From assembly GCF_000948975.2 (NCBI RefSeq), contig NZ_CP059735.1, positions 5,826,603 through 5,890,602 of the forward strand: 64,000 nucleotides of DNA. Reading direction: 5' to 3'. The DNA is from Thalassomonas actiniarum (GTDB lineage Bacteria > Pseudomonadota > Gammaproteobacteria > Enterobacterales > Alteromonadaceae). Below are positions 37,232-46,516 of this stretch, piece after piece (position 1 is the first letter of the stretch; each line of letters opens with the position of its first letter). The position numbers and the translations under genes were made by a program. The notes under the pieces are model-generated. The model was not told the origin of the DNA. It searched no databases and saw only the letters and a program-made list of their open reading frames with translations.

Positions 37232-39355
37232 TTAGTCATTTTTCAGCTGCCACACCGTCAGTTGCTGTTCGCTCACCTGGTAATTACGCCGGTTGGCTTT
37301 CAGCACCCGGGTGATCTCCTGCTGTTCAAGCAAATTAAAATGTCCTGCCAAATATTGCCGTAAACCGTCAAAGCCGGTGACATTCTCACCGTTGACCTTA
37401 ATGCCCCCCAGCCATTTACTTTTTTCAGTGATCTGCTCGCTAAAGCCATAATCGGAAACCAGCACCAACAAACCGCCGGCTTTCAGCCTTTGCCTGATAG
37501 TGGCCAAAAATAGCCGCGGGTCATAACTTAACTCCAGCACCTGCTGTGCCAGGATAACATCATAATCGCTAAATATAGCCTTAAGATTGGCGGCATCTCC
37601 CTGGCAAAAATTGATTTTATCCCGACCCTGTTCCAGTCCTAAACCCGTTAAGTTGATCTCCTTAAAGTCGACGATATCCCCTTCATTTTCACAGGTATAA
37701 CGGACACTGTTCCCCTGCTGTAGCCTGACGCCATGCTGAATATAGCGGGCAGAGAAATCTACGGCATCGATATGGCCAAAATCCGGCGCCAATTCAAAAG
37801 CACAGCGACCGACGCTACAGCCAAGATCCAACATTTTTCCCCTGGAGATGGCATATTTATCCGTAAGAGCAATCAGCTTTTGCGCCAACTGCTGTGCATA
37901 ATTCCCCAGGTTTAAACCGGGCTCGCCATAATGATTTTCCAGCTGCCGGCAGATCTCCCGGCTGGTTTCATAATGATTAACCGCAATTGCCGGTATTTCC
38001 TCAAACTCGCTGTGGATGTAACGGAAACCGGCATGCTGAAAAAAATGCCGCCGAAAAGCATAACGGGAAGATTTACAGGCTTCATTACCGGTAGAAATCC
38101 AGGAGCCCCCCTTGATCAGGTTATGCTTGCCGTCAAAGGTCGGGGTGGAGAAATCATCATATAGGGGATGTACTTCAAAGCCGTTAAAACCGTCGATAGC
38201 CGATTCCGTCCACTGCCAGACATTGCCGGTAATATCAAACAGGCCATCGGTTTCAAAGCGGTTTACCGGGCAGGAGGAGGCAAAATACTGCAAGTTGATA
38301 TTGCCGGGGGCTTCCTGCCAGTCGACTAAATCAGTGGGGATCTTATCCCGCAAACAGTACCACTCGGCTTCCGTCGGCAAACGGATATAACCGCTGCTTT
38401 GCCCGGATTTCCAGCGGCAAAAGGCATGGGCTTCAAGGTAATTCACTTCCACCGGCCAATCCAGCGGCAAAGGCATTTCTGATAGCAGGTTGCGCTGGAA
38501 GTAGCTTTCTCCCTTTTTCAGCCAGAAACGCGGCATGCTTGCCCGGGTAAAAGCCAGCCATTGCTGCCCTTCTTCATTCCAGTATGCGGGGTTATCATAT
38601 CCCCCCGCCTCGACAAAGCCTAAAAACTCCTGATTCGACACCAGGTACCTGGAGGCCTGAAAATCCCTGACCTCAAGCTCTGCCTGCCCGTATTCGTTAT
38701 CCCAGCCATACGTGTGATCGCTATCGGCCTTGCCTAAATGAACCGTTTTCCCAGTTACCGCCACTAAAGTATTTTGCGGGGCATCGCCGCTGTAGGGACA
38801 AGCCTGCCACTGCTCGCTCGGGGTCAGGTACTGCAGCGGCAACATCCGCATGATCACCGAGGAAGTTTCAATATGAATACGCTCATGCTCACAGCCCATC
38901 AGGATCACCCAGGCGAGGGAGTCTTTTGTTATCGGCAAACTTAATTCCATGGTATCGATCAGCTGCTCGACCAAAGCCTTTACCTGCTTGCGATAAGCAG
39001 TCACTTCATTGACCGCCGGCCAGTCGTAATGGCTGCTGTCGAGATCGTCCCAGCTCATTTCATCGACACCGACGGCGCAGATGGCTTCCAGTTTTTCATT
39101 GATGCGTTTATCCAGGTATTTGCCCAGGATAAATTTATTGATGTAAAAAGTGGCGGTATGGCCAAAATAAAAAATCAGCGGATGGCGTAATTTTTCCGGA
39201 CGCAGATAAAACGCCTCGGGATCCTTGATCAGGGAAAATAACGAATCATAGCTGTCCCAGCTATTTTGAAAATACGCCTTCAATTCGGCTCTTTTCTGCT
39301 TGGCACATGTCCCCGTCAATAACGGAGGTGTCATTTGTTGTTTCGTGATATTCAT
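37232..39355 (-). CDS. ovoA: 5-histidylcysteine sulfoxide synthase / thiohistidine methyltransferase OvoA
   Basis: About 707 residues from ATG 39355 (TTG 20 codons upstream and an internal ATG are alternatives; no start has a strong ribosome site). The N-terminal DinB-like domain has the iron motif HERIHIE (His157, His161, Glu163). The formylglycine-generating-enzyme-like domain has AHAFCRWKSGQSSGYIRLPT and DITGNVWQWTES. The C-terminal methyltransferase has the SAM site KMLDLGCSVGRCAFEL near residue 511. OvoA joins cysteine to histidine C5 with oxygen, and its C-terminal domain methylates the imidazole after OvoB acts. All three domains are intact. Confidence 0.95.
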   Translation of the reverse strand: MNITKQQMTPPLLTGTCAKQKRAELKAYFQNSWDSYDSLFSLIKDPEAFYLRPEKLRHPLIFYFGHTATFYINKFILGKYLDKRINEKLEAICAVGVDEMSWDDLDSSHYDWPAVNEVTAYRKQVKALVEQLIDTMELSLPITKDSLAWVILMGCEHERIHIETSSVIMRMLPLQYLTPSEQWQACPYSGDAPQNTLVAVTGKTVHLGKADSDHTYGWDNEYGQAELEVRDFQASRYLVSNQEFLGFVEAGGYDNPAYWNEEGQQWLAFTRASMPRFWLKKGESYFQRNLLSEMPLPLDWPVEVNYLEAHAFCRWKSGQSSGYIRLPTEAEWYCLRDKIPTDLVDWQEAPGNINLQYFASSCPVNRFETDGLFDITGNVWQWTESAIDGFNGFEVHPLYDDFSTPTFDGKHNLIKGGSWISTGNEACKSSRYAFRRHFFQHAGFRYIHSEFEEIPAIAVNHYETSREICRQLENHYGEPGLNLGNYAQQLAQKLIALTDKYAISRGKMLDLGCSVGRCAFELAPDFGHIDAVDFSARYIQHGVRLQQGNSVRYTCENEGDIVDFKEINLTGLGLEQGRDKINFCQGDAANLKAIFSDYDVILAQQVLELSYDPRLFLATIRQRLKAGGLLVLVSDYGFSEQITEKSKWLGGIKVNGENVTGFDGLRQYLAGHFNLLEQQEITRVLKANRRNYQVSEQQLTVWQLKND

Positions 39356-39439
39356 TGGCCAGGTATTCACCTTGTTATTTTTGTCTTTTATTGCCGGCAC
39401 GTCATTTGCCGGCAAACCCGCTGATTATTTGCTATTGCT

Positions 39440-40576
39440 CTAATAAAACGTTTTTTGCTGATATTTAGCTAAGACACTGCTTTTTAATTTATCTCCTAAT
39501 TTCCCTGAGTTTTCAACAGATAAATCAGCCATATCTTTTGCGGTTTGCATATTAAGCTGTACCGCATTAATCCGCTCGCTAAACCACTGCTGGCGGGCAA
39601 ACAAGCTGACGGCATCAAAGCCATCCTTATCATGATTAAGGGCTCCGGGCAGGCTGACAGGGGCAGGCGGCGCTTTTAAACCGGCCTGACAGCCCTTGTG
39701 GTTATAAACCTCCAAGGCATCGACTAAGTTCACCAGGGCAAAAACAACATTCAGGTAGGGATTGTAATGCTTGCTCGAAGCCCCCAGCCGGTGCTCGATA
39801 CGGGCGGTTTTTTGCCAGTTTTTCCTGCTGAGCAATACCTGATTGGCGGCATCATATAATAACGGCTCAACTCCCATATCCTGGTTATGTTTGCCGTATT
39901 CTTTATACAAAGCGATGCTGCCCTGATGGCCGCCGGAAATATCCACCGGCGAGCAAAGTTCTTTTGCCAGGCCGTAACGGCTTTTCAAAAGCAGGCGCTC
40001 AAAGGCATCTTCTTCCGGCAGATAAAGCAGACAGCAAGCTAGACTGGTTTGCAGAAAACACTGCTGCAGGTATTCGCCAAAACCATGTTTGGCAATAATA
40101 TTTTCACCCGAGCCATTGCTGGCGCTGATATTGATTTGCACCGCATTGGGAATATGCACCGCCCGGGCCTCGCCGGAAAAAATATTGCTGCAGCCCAGGG
40201 CAAGCTGCCCCTTGTCTCCGCACCAGACCACAGGTGTGATCAGGGTTTGTACTACTCCCTGCTGTGCGAATAAATAAGGTAATTTCTCCAGTGCAAACGC
40301 CAGGTTATCGGCTTCCTTCAACGGCGTCTGGCCATTAAAAACAGAGACGTACTCCCACTGATGAGACCAGTATTCCGGCACCAGTTCAGCGTCGATGCCA
40401 AGGGAGCCCAATTGCCGGTTAAGCAGGGCAAAGTCCAGTTCCTGGTTTGCCCGGCAAGGAGGAAAGCGATAGCAGCCTTCCAGCTCGAAATGTACCGCAG
40501 GGCTATAACCCAACTTATGGATATAAGACTCAAGTAAGCCTATCACCTGCCGTGCCAGGGCGCTGGTATCATCCAT
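39440..40576 (-). CDS. Glutamine-synthetase-fold ligase without N-terminal beta-grasp domain
   Basis: 378 residues from ATG 40576 (GTG 40588 is an alternative; neither has a clear ribosome site). The C-terminal region ARIEHRLGASSKHYNPYLN is the GS landmark with Glu261 and Arg263, and HFELEGCYRF gives the early E-x-E pair (Glu31, Glu33). VPEYWSHQWEY matches the second pair of metal glutamates. The GS H-x-H loop reads VQINISASNGSG, lacking the histidine. The usual N-terminal beta-grasp domain is absent. It is likely an ATP-dependent carboxylate-amine ligase, not true glutamine synthetase. It sits 84 bases before ovoA in the same direction, so an ovothiol-related ligation is inferred; no such step is described. 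Confidence 0.7.
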   Translation of the reverse strand: MDDTSALARQVIGLLESYIHKLGYSPAVHFELEGCYRFPPCRANQELDFALLNRQLGSLGIDAELVPEYWSHQWEYVSVFNGQTPLKEADNLAFALEKLPYLFAQQGVVQTLITPVVWCGDKGQLALGCSNIFSGEARAVHIPNAVQINISASNGSGENIIAKHGFGEYLQQCFLQTSLACCLLYLPEEDAFERLLLKSRYGLAKELCSPVDISGGHQGSIALYKEYGKHNQDMGVEPLLYDAANQVLLSRKNWQKTARIEHRLGASSKHYNPYLNVVFALVNLVDALEVYNHKGCQAGLKAPPAPVSLPGALNHDKDGFDAVSLFARQQWFSERINAVQLNMQTAKDMADLSVENSGKLGDKLKSSVLAKYQQKTFY

Positions 40577-40626
40577 AGGGCGATTCACAGATTTGCCATC
40601 GCTATTTTGACCATCACAAAAGCCGG

Positions 40627-42522
40627 TTATGCCATTTCCGGCTGATAGACCACGGCGCTGTGTGCGCCCTGCTCTTTGGCCCGGTAAAGCGCCAAGTCCG
40701 CCTGCTCATACAAACTGACACTGTCGCTGCACTGGGGAGAAAGGCTGGCAATGCCTATGCTGACGCTGACAGAAAAGCGTTTTTTATTTTCCACTTCAAA
40801 AATATAGTCATTAATACTGGCGGCTAACCTTTGGGCAACTTGGCGGCATTGCTCCGGGCTTATCCGCGGCAGGACACAAAGAAATTCTTCGCCGCTGATA
40901 CGGCCCATCACATCTCCCTGGCGCAACACCTTTTGTCCGGCTTGTGCCACCCGGCAAATCACCTGGTCACCGGCAAGATGGCCAAAATTATCATTGATGT
41001 GCTTAAAATTATCGATATCGAGCAAGATCACCGACAACTCGCCTTTTTCCGGCACGGTACCCTCGGTATACTTTTTAAGATAATTGAAAACATAACGGCG
41101 GTTATATGCCTTAGATAAGGGGTCCAGGGTCGATAACTCGAGAATTTTATCGTTATATTTACGCTGGTACAGCATCACCACTAAAAAGAAAATCGACAAA
41201 CTTACTGCAAACAACAAAAAGTACTTTTGTTGCCTGTCTTCCAGCTCATAATGCTCCTTCCTGAGCTCGGTTAATTCCTGCTGCTTTTGCCCCAAAGAGA
41301 CTTCCCGCTCTTTGTGGCTCTGTTCCATGTTTAAGCGCACTTTTTCCAGGCGACTGTCGGCATTTTTACGCTGCAGCTCAGCATATTGCTCGAGGTAGCG
41401 CTCTAACACCTGATAAGCCCGGCCATTCTCTCCCCGGGCATACGCCAGCTCTGCGTTGAGTTTTTCAACTTCCAGTTGCCATTTTGTGCCTTTAAGCTCG
41501 GGGATTTCGGCAAAAATAGCCCCGGCAGCCGACAAGGCCTGCTGTGCCCCGGCAAAATCCCCCTTATCCATCAAACAAGCCCCCTTGCGCTTTAACAGTT
41601 CGGCTTTATAGTCTGCCAGGGCATTGATCAATAACGCTTCATCGATAATAGCGATGCCCCGTGCACACTGCCCCTGCTCTGCCAGGGTCATGCCCAGGCC
41701 ATATACGGCAAAAAAAGCGACTTCCCGGTTTGGGGTGTAATCAATCAGGGTACGGTAACGTTCAAAGGTCGTGATGGCCAACTGATATTTTTGCCAATAA
41801 CGGTAGATGGTGGCCAGCGCATAGACGGCATCGGCAATATGCGCCCGGTAACTGAGCTGTTCGTAGCTCGCCAGCGCCTTTTGATAATATTCCACCGATT
41901 TTTCATATTCGCCGAGATAACCATAAATGGCGCCATAGGTTTCATTCACCCGCGCCAGTAAAAATTTATCCCCGAGGGCAAAAGCTTCGACATAGGTTTC
42001 CTGAAGTTCCTTGAGGGAGGTTTGATATAATTCCGTCAGGCTGCGGGTATAGGCAAGCTCCTGTTTACCGACGATATAGATATGATTGAGATTGGCCTGC
42101 TCGGCCAGGGTCAGCGCCTGTTGAAAGAAATCAACCGCCTGACTATAAAGCCCTTTTTGCTGGGCCAGCACACCGGCATAAACATTAAAACCGCCGGATA
42201 TTTCCGCCGGGGTCTGCGCCGTGATCAGCTGCTGCGCCTGTTTTACCGTCACTTCGAGATCGGCATTTAAATATAATAATAACTCGGCCTGCGCCTTACG
42301 CAGCAACAGCCATAACTTTTCGTTATCCGGCCATTGCCCGGCTTCTTGCTCCAGGGCCTGCAGACGCCGGTAACTCAACCAGGGCTCGCGGTTGACCTCT
42401 TCAAACATCCCCTGTAACGACGAGATATCATCCCTGTCTTGCGCCAGAGCAACAGGGACGGCAATGGCCGAAAACAGGAACAAAAAAATCCCGGTGATGA
42501 TATATTTGAGGGTTAACTGCAT
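40627..42522 (-). CDS. TPR-GGDEF membrane diguanylate cyclase
   Basis: 631 residues. Signal peptide at residues 1-27 (ending PVALAQD), a periplasmic TPR region to about residue 420 including ETYGAIYGYLGEYEKSVEYY, one transmembrane helix (KYFLLFAVSLSIFFLVVMLY) and a GGDEF domain. The catalytic loop reads SGEEF near residue 543, with Ser replacing the first Gly, a change tolerated in some active cyclases. An RQGD I-site is five residues upstream. It may make c-di-GMP in response to a periplasmic signal. It is the second gene of the minus-strand run that leads into the ovothiol genes. Confidence 0.9.
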   Translation of the reverse strand: MQLTLKYIITGIFLFLFSAIAVPVALAQDRDDISSLQGMFEEVNREPWLSYRRLQALEQEAGQWPDNEKLWLLLRKAQAELLLYLNADLEVTVKQAQQLITAQTPAEISGGFNVYAGVLAQQKGLYSQAVDFFQQALTLAEQANLNHIYIVGKQELAYTRSLTELYQTSLKELQETYVEAFALGDKFLLARVNETYGAIYGYLGEYEKSVEYYQKALASYEQLSYRAHIADAVYALATIYRYWQKYQLAITTFERYRTLIDYTPNREVAFFAVYGLGMTLAEQGQCARGIAIIDEALLINALADYKAELLKRKGACLMDKGDFAGAQQALSAAGAIFAEIPELKGTKWQLEVEKLNAELAYARGENGRAYQVLERYLEQYAELQRKNADSRLEKVRLNMEQSHKEREVSLGQKQQELTELRKEHYELEDRQQKYFLLFAVSLSIFFLVVMLYQRKYNDKILELSTLDPLSKAYNRRYVFNYLKKYTEGTVPEKGELSVILLDIDNFKHINDNFGHLAGDQVICRVAQAGQKVLRQGDVMGRISGEEFLCVLPRISPEQCRQVAQRLAASINDYIFEVENKKRFSVSVSIGIASLSPQCSDSVSLYEQADLALYRAKEQGAHSAVVYQPEMA

Positions 42523-42615
42523 CCTTAATCCGCTACACCTTTCTTACATTATGCTAACCAACTTTAACACAAGCAGCAGAATAAACGAACATACTAACGG
42601 CTAAGCTTGATAAAA

Positions 42616-42843
42616 TTAGCCTTTAAACAATTGATTAAATTTCTTCACCGAAAAGCCATTTAAAATTTGATCGCCGATTTTTAATACCGGCACCGCCCGC
42701 ATGCCTAAAGCCGCCAACTCTTTTTGTCCCTGCGGCGTTTTCACATTACACAGCCGGTATTTGATCCCCTGCTGGTCCAGGTAACGCTTGGCGGTATCGC
42801 AATGGGGACATTTGCTCATACTGTATAAAACAACTCTTTTCAT
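42616..42843 (-). CDS. Glutaredoxin-like protein (NrdH/GrxC type)
   Basis: 75 residues, one thioredoxin-fold domain with the dithiol CPHC (residues 12-15), cis-Pro in MRAVPVLKIGDQ and ILNGFSVKKF. It is small like NrdH and short glutaredoxins. It would reduce disulfides or mixed disulfides in the cytoplasm. It heads the minus-strand run that includes the diguanylate cyclase, GS-fold ligase and ovothiol genes; a link to thiol metabolism is tempting but unproven. Upstream is the terminator of the RND operon. Confidence 0.85.
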   Translation of the reverse strand: MKRVVLYSMSKCPHCDTAKRYLDQQGIKYRLCNVKTPQGQKELAALGMRAVPVLKIGDQILNGFSVKKFNQLFKG

Positions 42844-42916
42844 GCTGGCTCACTTACTTTCAAAGATCTTTTCATTCTCCCTATTATCTCCTGTGTGATT
42901 TTCTCTTGCCATAAAT

Positions 42917-42966
42917 AAAAAAAATCCCCTCACAAGCGTCCTGGGAAAGCCGCTATCTGGAGGGGA
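42917..42966 (-). terminator. Intrinsic terminator of the RND efflux operon
   Basis: On the minus strand TCCCCTC pairs with GAGGGGA, enclosing a second stem AGCG/CGCT, and is followed by a run of eight T. It lies about 100 bases after the RND permease stop. Confidence 0.75.
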
Positions 42967-43071
42967 AAACCACTAAGGTTCAAGGATGAAAATTCCAAAC
43001 TTAATTCAATAATACTTCCGGATATGAAGGCAGCTTTTAACATTCAAGCTGGCGCCAATATCCGCTATCAC

Positions 43072-46000
43072 TTATTTAACCTCAGCTGTCGCCAGCTCTG
43101 CAGCTTCAAGCTCACCATCCGCTGTTTGTTCATTGCGGCCTTTGATCTCAAAGATCATCGATAAGATCACCGGCACCAAAAACATGGTAAAGATAGTGGA
43201 TACCAGCAGACCGCCAACCACCACGGCACCTAAGCCCCGGTATAGTTCGCTACCGGCTCCCGGCATCAATACCAGGGGTAACATGCCGCCGACCGAGGTC
43301 AGGGTACTCATTAAAATGGGTCGCACCCGGGATTTCACCGACTCAACCACCGCCTGCTGCGGCGTTAATGCCGTGGTCACAGTACCGTCATCGGATCTGC
43401 CTTTAAGCAGGTTGATGGCCTGATGTACGATTAAAATAGCGTTGTTGACCACAACTCCCGCCAGGATCACGAAGCCGATAATGGTCAACACGTCCATATT
43501 CTGGATCGGGGTATAGCGGTCAATCAGGCTGTAACTGTGTACTGCCGACAGCCCGGCAAAACCGCCCAGGGTTGCCAACGGCACAGTTACCATGATCACC
43601 ACGGGATAGAGCCAGTTCTGGAACAGCACCGCCATTACCAGGTACACCACCACTAACGCCAGAAACAAAGAACTCATCAGGAAACCGGAAAGGGTGCCGT
43701 CTCCCATTAAAGCCTGCTTGATATCGTTTAACTTACCGGCAGAGCCGGAAAGGTTGATATCTACTACCGGGTTGATTTGTCCTGCTGTTCTTAGTTCCGC
43801 CACCATAGTATTGATGGTGGCGATGGCATCTTCCATCGCCATGCCGTTTGGCGGGGTAAATTGCAGCGTCACCGCCCTTTGTCTGTCGGCATGTTTAATT
43901 TGATCCGCTACCTGCACCCGCTCCAGACGGGCAATATTTTCCAGATCAACCACATTGCCTGCCGGTGTCGCCACCGGGGTTTGCATCAGGGCATCTAAAG
44001 GCGCATCGACACTGGCCTGCTGGGAAATGATCTTGATATCTTTAAGCTCGCCGCCGATTTCAAAGCCCCGCACCAGCAGATAACCGTCGCCGTTGGCGGC
44101 AACCGCCATACCGACATCCGAGCGGTTCATGCCCATTTCCTGCAGGCGTTCATCATCCGGTGTAACCCGCAATTCAGGCGTCGGCAACAGGAAGTTTGCC
44201 GGCTCAGGCACCACGCCATAGGGGCCGAATTTACCCATCAGGCTAAACATTAACGCGGTGGCGCTTTGAGAAACCAGTTCAAGATCATCCCCTACCAGGT
44301 CAATCTTGATGGCAGAGCCCGTAGTACCGCCGTTTAAGAACAGCGGAAACTGGAAGGCAAAGCTGATCACATCCGGAGCCTGGGCGCCGTAGGTGGCATA
44401 ATTAAACAAATCTATGGTATCGACCGCGGTCACTTCATTGGCAGGCAAGGCCCCCTGGAACATCTTACCGCCCATGGCGACAACAAAGTAATGATCCAAC
44501 GCCGGGGCGGTGATCTTCTCTCCGCTCATGGTGGTTAATTCGGGACGGCGATCACTGGGATCCGGTTTTTCGGTGCCGCGGATTTTCGCTTCGGCAACAA
44601 ACTTATCCCCGGTATATTCCCATGCCGGTTTAATACTGCCTTCCAGGCGTTTTGCTATGGTCTGCATCTGATCCAGGCTATAACCCGGCGGCGGGATCAA
44701 AACGCCGAACACGGCATTACGGTTACCTTTAGGTAAATAATCCAGCGGCGGGATCAGGGCCCAGATACCGGCAAACGTCAGCACGGCAAAGGTCACGACC
44801 ACGGTTATCCGGCTTTTCCAGGAAATAATCAACTTAGCAACCAGGCGGCTGACATAAACAGGCAAGGCATTGAAAAAGCCGCTGACCTTATCAACTTTCG
44901 ACGCCGGTTTATCTTTATTTGTTTTCGCGGGCAAGCGTAAAAAGCTAGAAGCCGCCGCCGGGATCACCAGCACGGAAACAACAAAACTGATACTCACCGC
45001 CGCCATAATCGCCAAAGCGATATCACGGAATAACTGACCGGCGCTGTCCTGGATAAAGAGGATCGGCAGGAACACCACTAAAGTGGTCAGGGTCGAGGCA
45101 AATACCGCACTGGCCACTTCTTTGGTGCCGTCGATACTGGCGCGCCAGGGTTTCTTGCCCATTTCCAGATGGCGGAAGATATTCTCGATGACCACGATAG
45201 CATTATCTATTACCATACCCACGGCAAAAGCCATACCTGCCAGGGAAACGATATTGATGGAACGCCCGAGGGAGACCAGCACCACCACGGAAGCAATCAC
45301 GGAAATAGGGATAGCAATGGCGATCACCCCGATAGTGCGGAATGAACGTAAAAACAATAATAAGGTCAGGGTGGCGAGCAAGCCGCCGATCAAAATATTG
45401 CTTTGTACCAGATCGATTGCCCGTTCAACATAAGTGGAAGAGTCCCATGGCTGGATCAGTTCAAAGGTGCCGTTAATGCCAAGTTTTTTCGCGTGTTGTG
45501 CCAGTAAACCATCCGGCGCATTCAGGTTGCGGATCTCCGCCTTGATTTCGGTCATGGTTTCCAGCAAGTTGGCGCCATATTGCAGCTGGAAGTTAAAGAA
45601 AGGCATCAGGATCCCGCGTGAACGTACCCAGTCGGTCATTTCTTTATAAGATTCGGTGACGCTGGCGACATCTTCAAGATAGACAGGGCCGGTTTGATCG
45701 CGGCGGATCACCAGCTTTTTAATGATATTGATATCGGTAAAGCGGCCAACGGCACGCACCCGGATATCATTTTTGCCGTCCTGCAGTTTACCGCCGGAAT
45801 AATTCTGGTTGTTCACCTGGATGGCATTGATAAATTCGGCATAGGTGATACCGCGGTTAGCCAGGGCCACAGGGTCAAAGCGGATTTGCAGCTCCCGCTC
45901 ACGCGCACCGACGATGCCAACTTTGGATACCCCTTTGATCCGCTCCAGGCGGGGACGCAGGCGTAATTCCATAAAATCATATAAGGTAGTGGCATCAAAA

Positions 46001-46446
46001 TTCGGATCTGTCGCCGCCAGGCCAACCCAGGCAATATAATCGACCGAGTCGGGATCAACCGCTTCCACCACAGGTTCGCTCACCCCTCTGGGGTAGGCAG
46101 GCACTTCGTCCAGTTTTTGCAACACGCTTTGCATCGCCAGATTGATATCGGTACCGGTTTCAAACTCCAGGCGAACACTGCCGGAGCCGGACTGGGAAAT
46201 ACTGGTCATGGAAGCCAGACCGGTAACATCCCCCAAGACCTGCTCCTGCTCAGTAATAATATCGGATTCGATTTCATTGGGAGAGGCATTTTCCCAGAAA
46301 GTGTTGACGGAAACGACCACAGAATCCACCGTTGGGGTCATTTGCACCGGCACCTGGGAAAAAGCAATAATCCCCGCCAATATGGATAAGACGACCGCTA
46401 CGGTAACCGTGATCGGCTGCCTGACCGCTTGATCTATTAATTTCAT
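43072..46446 (-). CDS. RND efflux permease (HAE1/AcrB-like)
   Basis: 1124 residues, slightly longer than AcrB (1049). Twelve transmembrane segments in the two-fold RND plan, with TM1 ITVTVAVVLSILAGIIAFSQ and the TM4 relay VGMVIDNAIVVIENIF, which has Asp-Asn in place of AcrB Asp-Asp. The TM10 region reads VVVNNAILIVHQAINL, with Asn where AcrB has Lys, a combination common in HAE1 pumps of marine bacteria. Pore and porter domains are complete. It is an inner-membrane proton-driven exporter of hydrophobic toxicants, encoded 70 bases after its adaptor. No outer-membrane channel gene is adjacent. Confidence 0.93.
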   Translation of the reverse strand: MKLIDQAVRQPITVTVAVVLSILAGIIAFSQVPVQMTPTVDSVVVSVNTFWENASPNEIESDIITEQEQVLGDVTGLASMTSISQSGSGSVRLEFETGTDINLAMQSVLQKLDEVPAYPRGVSEPVVEAVDPDSVDYIAWVGLAATDPNFDATTLYDFMELRLRPRLERIKGVSKVGIVGARERELQIRFDPVALANRGITYAEFINAIQVNNQNYSGGKLQDGKNDIRVRAVGRFTDINIIKKLVIRRDQTGPVYLEDVASVTESYKEMTDWVRSRGILMPFFNFQLQYGANLLETMTEIKAEIRNLNAPDGLLAQHAKKLGINGTFELIQPWDSSTYVERAIDLVQSNILIGGLLATLTLLLFLRSFRTIGVIAIAIPISVIASVVVLVSLGRSINIVSLAGMAFAVGMVIDNAIVVIENIFRHLEMGKKPWRASIDGTKEVASAVFASTLTTLVVFLPILFIQDSAGQLFRDIALAIMAAVSISFVVSVLVIPAAASSFLRLPAKTNKDKPASKVDKVSGFFNALPVYVSRLVAKLIISWKSRITVVVTFAVLTFAGIWALIPPLDYLPKGNRNAVFGVLIPPPGYSLDQMQTIAKRLEGSIKPAWEYTGDKFVAEAKIRGTEKPDPSDRRPELTTMSGEKITAPALDHYFVVAMGGKMFQGALPANEVTAVDTIDLFNYATYGAQAPDVISFAFQFPLFLNGGTTGSAIKIDLVGDDLELVSQSATALMFSLMGKFGPYGVVPEPANFLLPTPELRVTPDDERLQEMGMNRSDVGMAVAANGDGYLLVRGFEIGGELKDIKIISQQASVDAPLDALMQTPVATPAGNVVDLENIARLERVQVADQIKHADRQRAVTLQFTPPNGMAMEDAIATINTMVAELRTAGQINPVVDINLSGSAGKLNDIKQALMGDGTLSGFLMSSLFLALVVVYLVMAVLFQNWLYPVVIMVTVPLATLGGFAGLSAVHSYSLIDRYTPIQNMDVLTIIGFVILAGVVVNNAILIVHQAINLLKGRSDDGTVTTALTPQQAVVESVKSRVRPILMSTLTSVGGMLPLVLMPGAGSELYRGLGAVVVGGLLVSTIFTMFLVPVILSMIFEIKGRNEQTADGELEAAELATAEVK

Positions 46447-46516
46447 TTTTTCTCTACCTAGTCACAGCTGTAAACTTGCCGGCAAAAAACCGGCAATAGC
46501 TAAAAACATTATCTCT

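Noticed and set aside
39440-40576. Calling the GS-fold gene a glutamine synthetase or a glutamate-cysteine ligase
   Set aside because: It lacks the beta-grasp domain and the conserved histidine loop of GS, while its C-terminal region is GS-like rather than GshA-like, so the substrate is left open.
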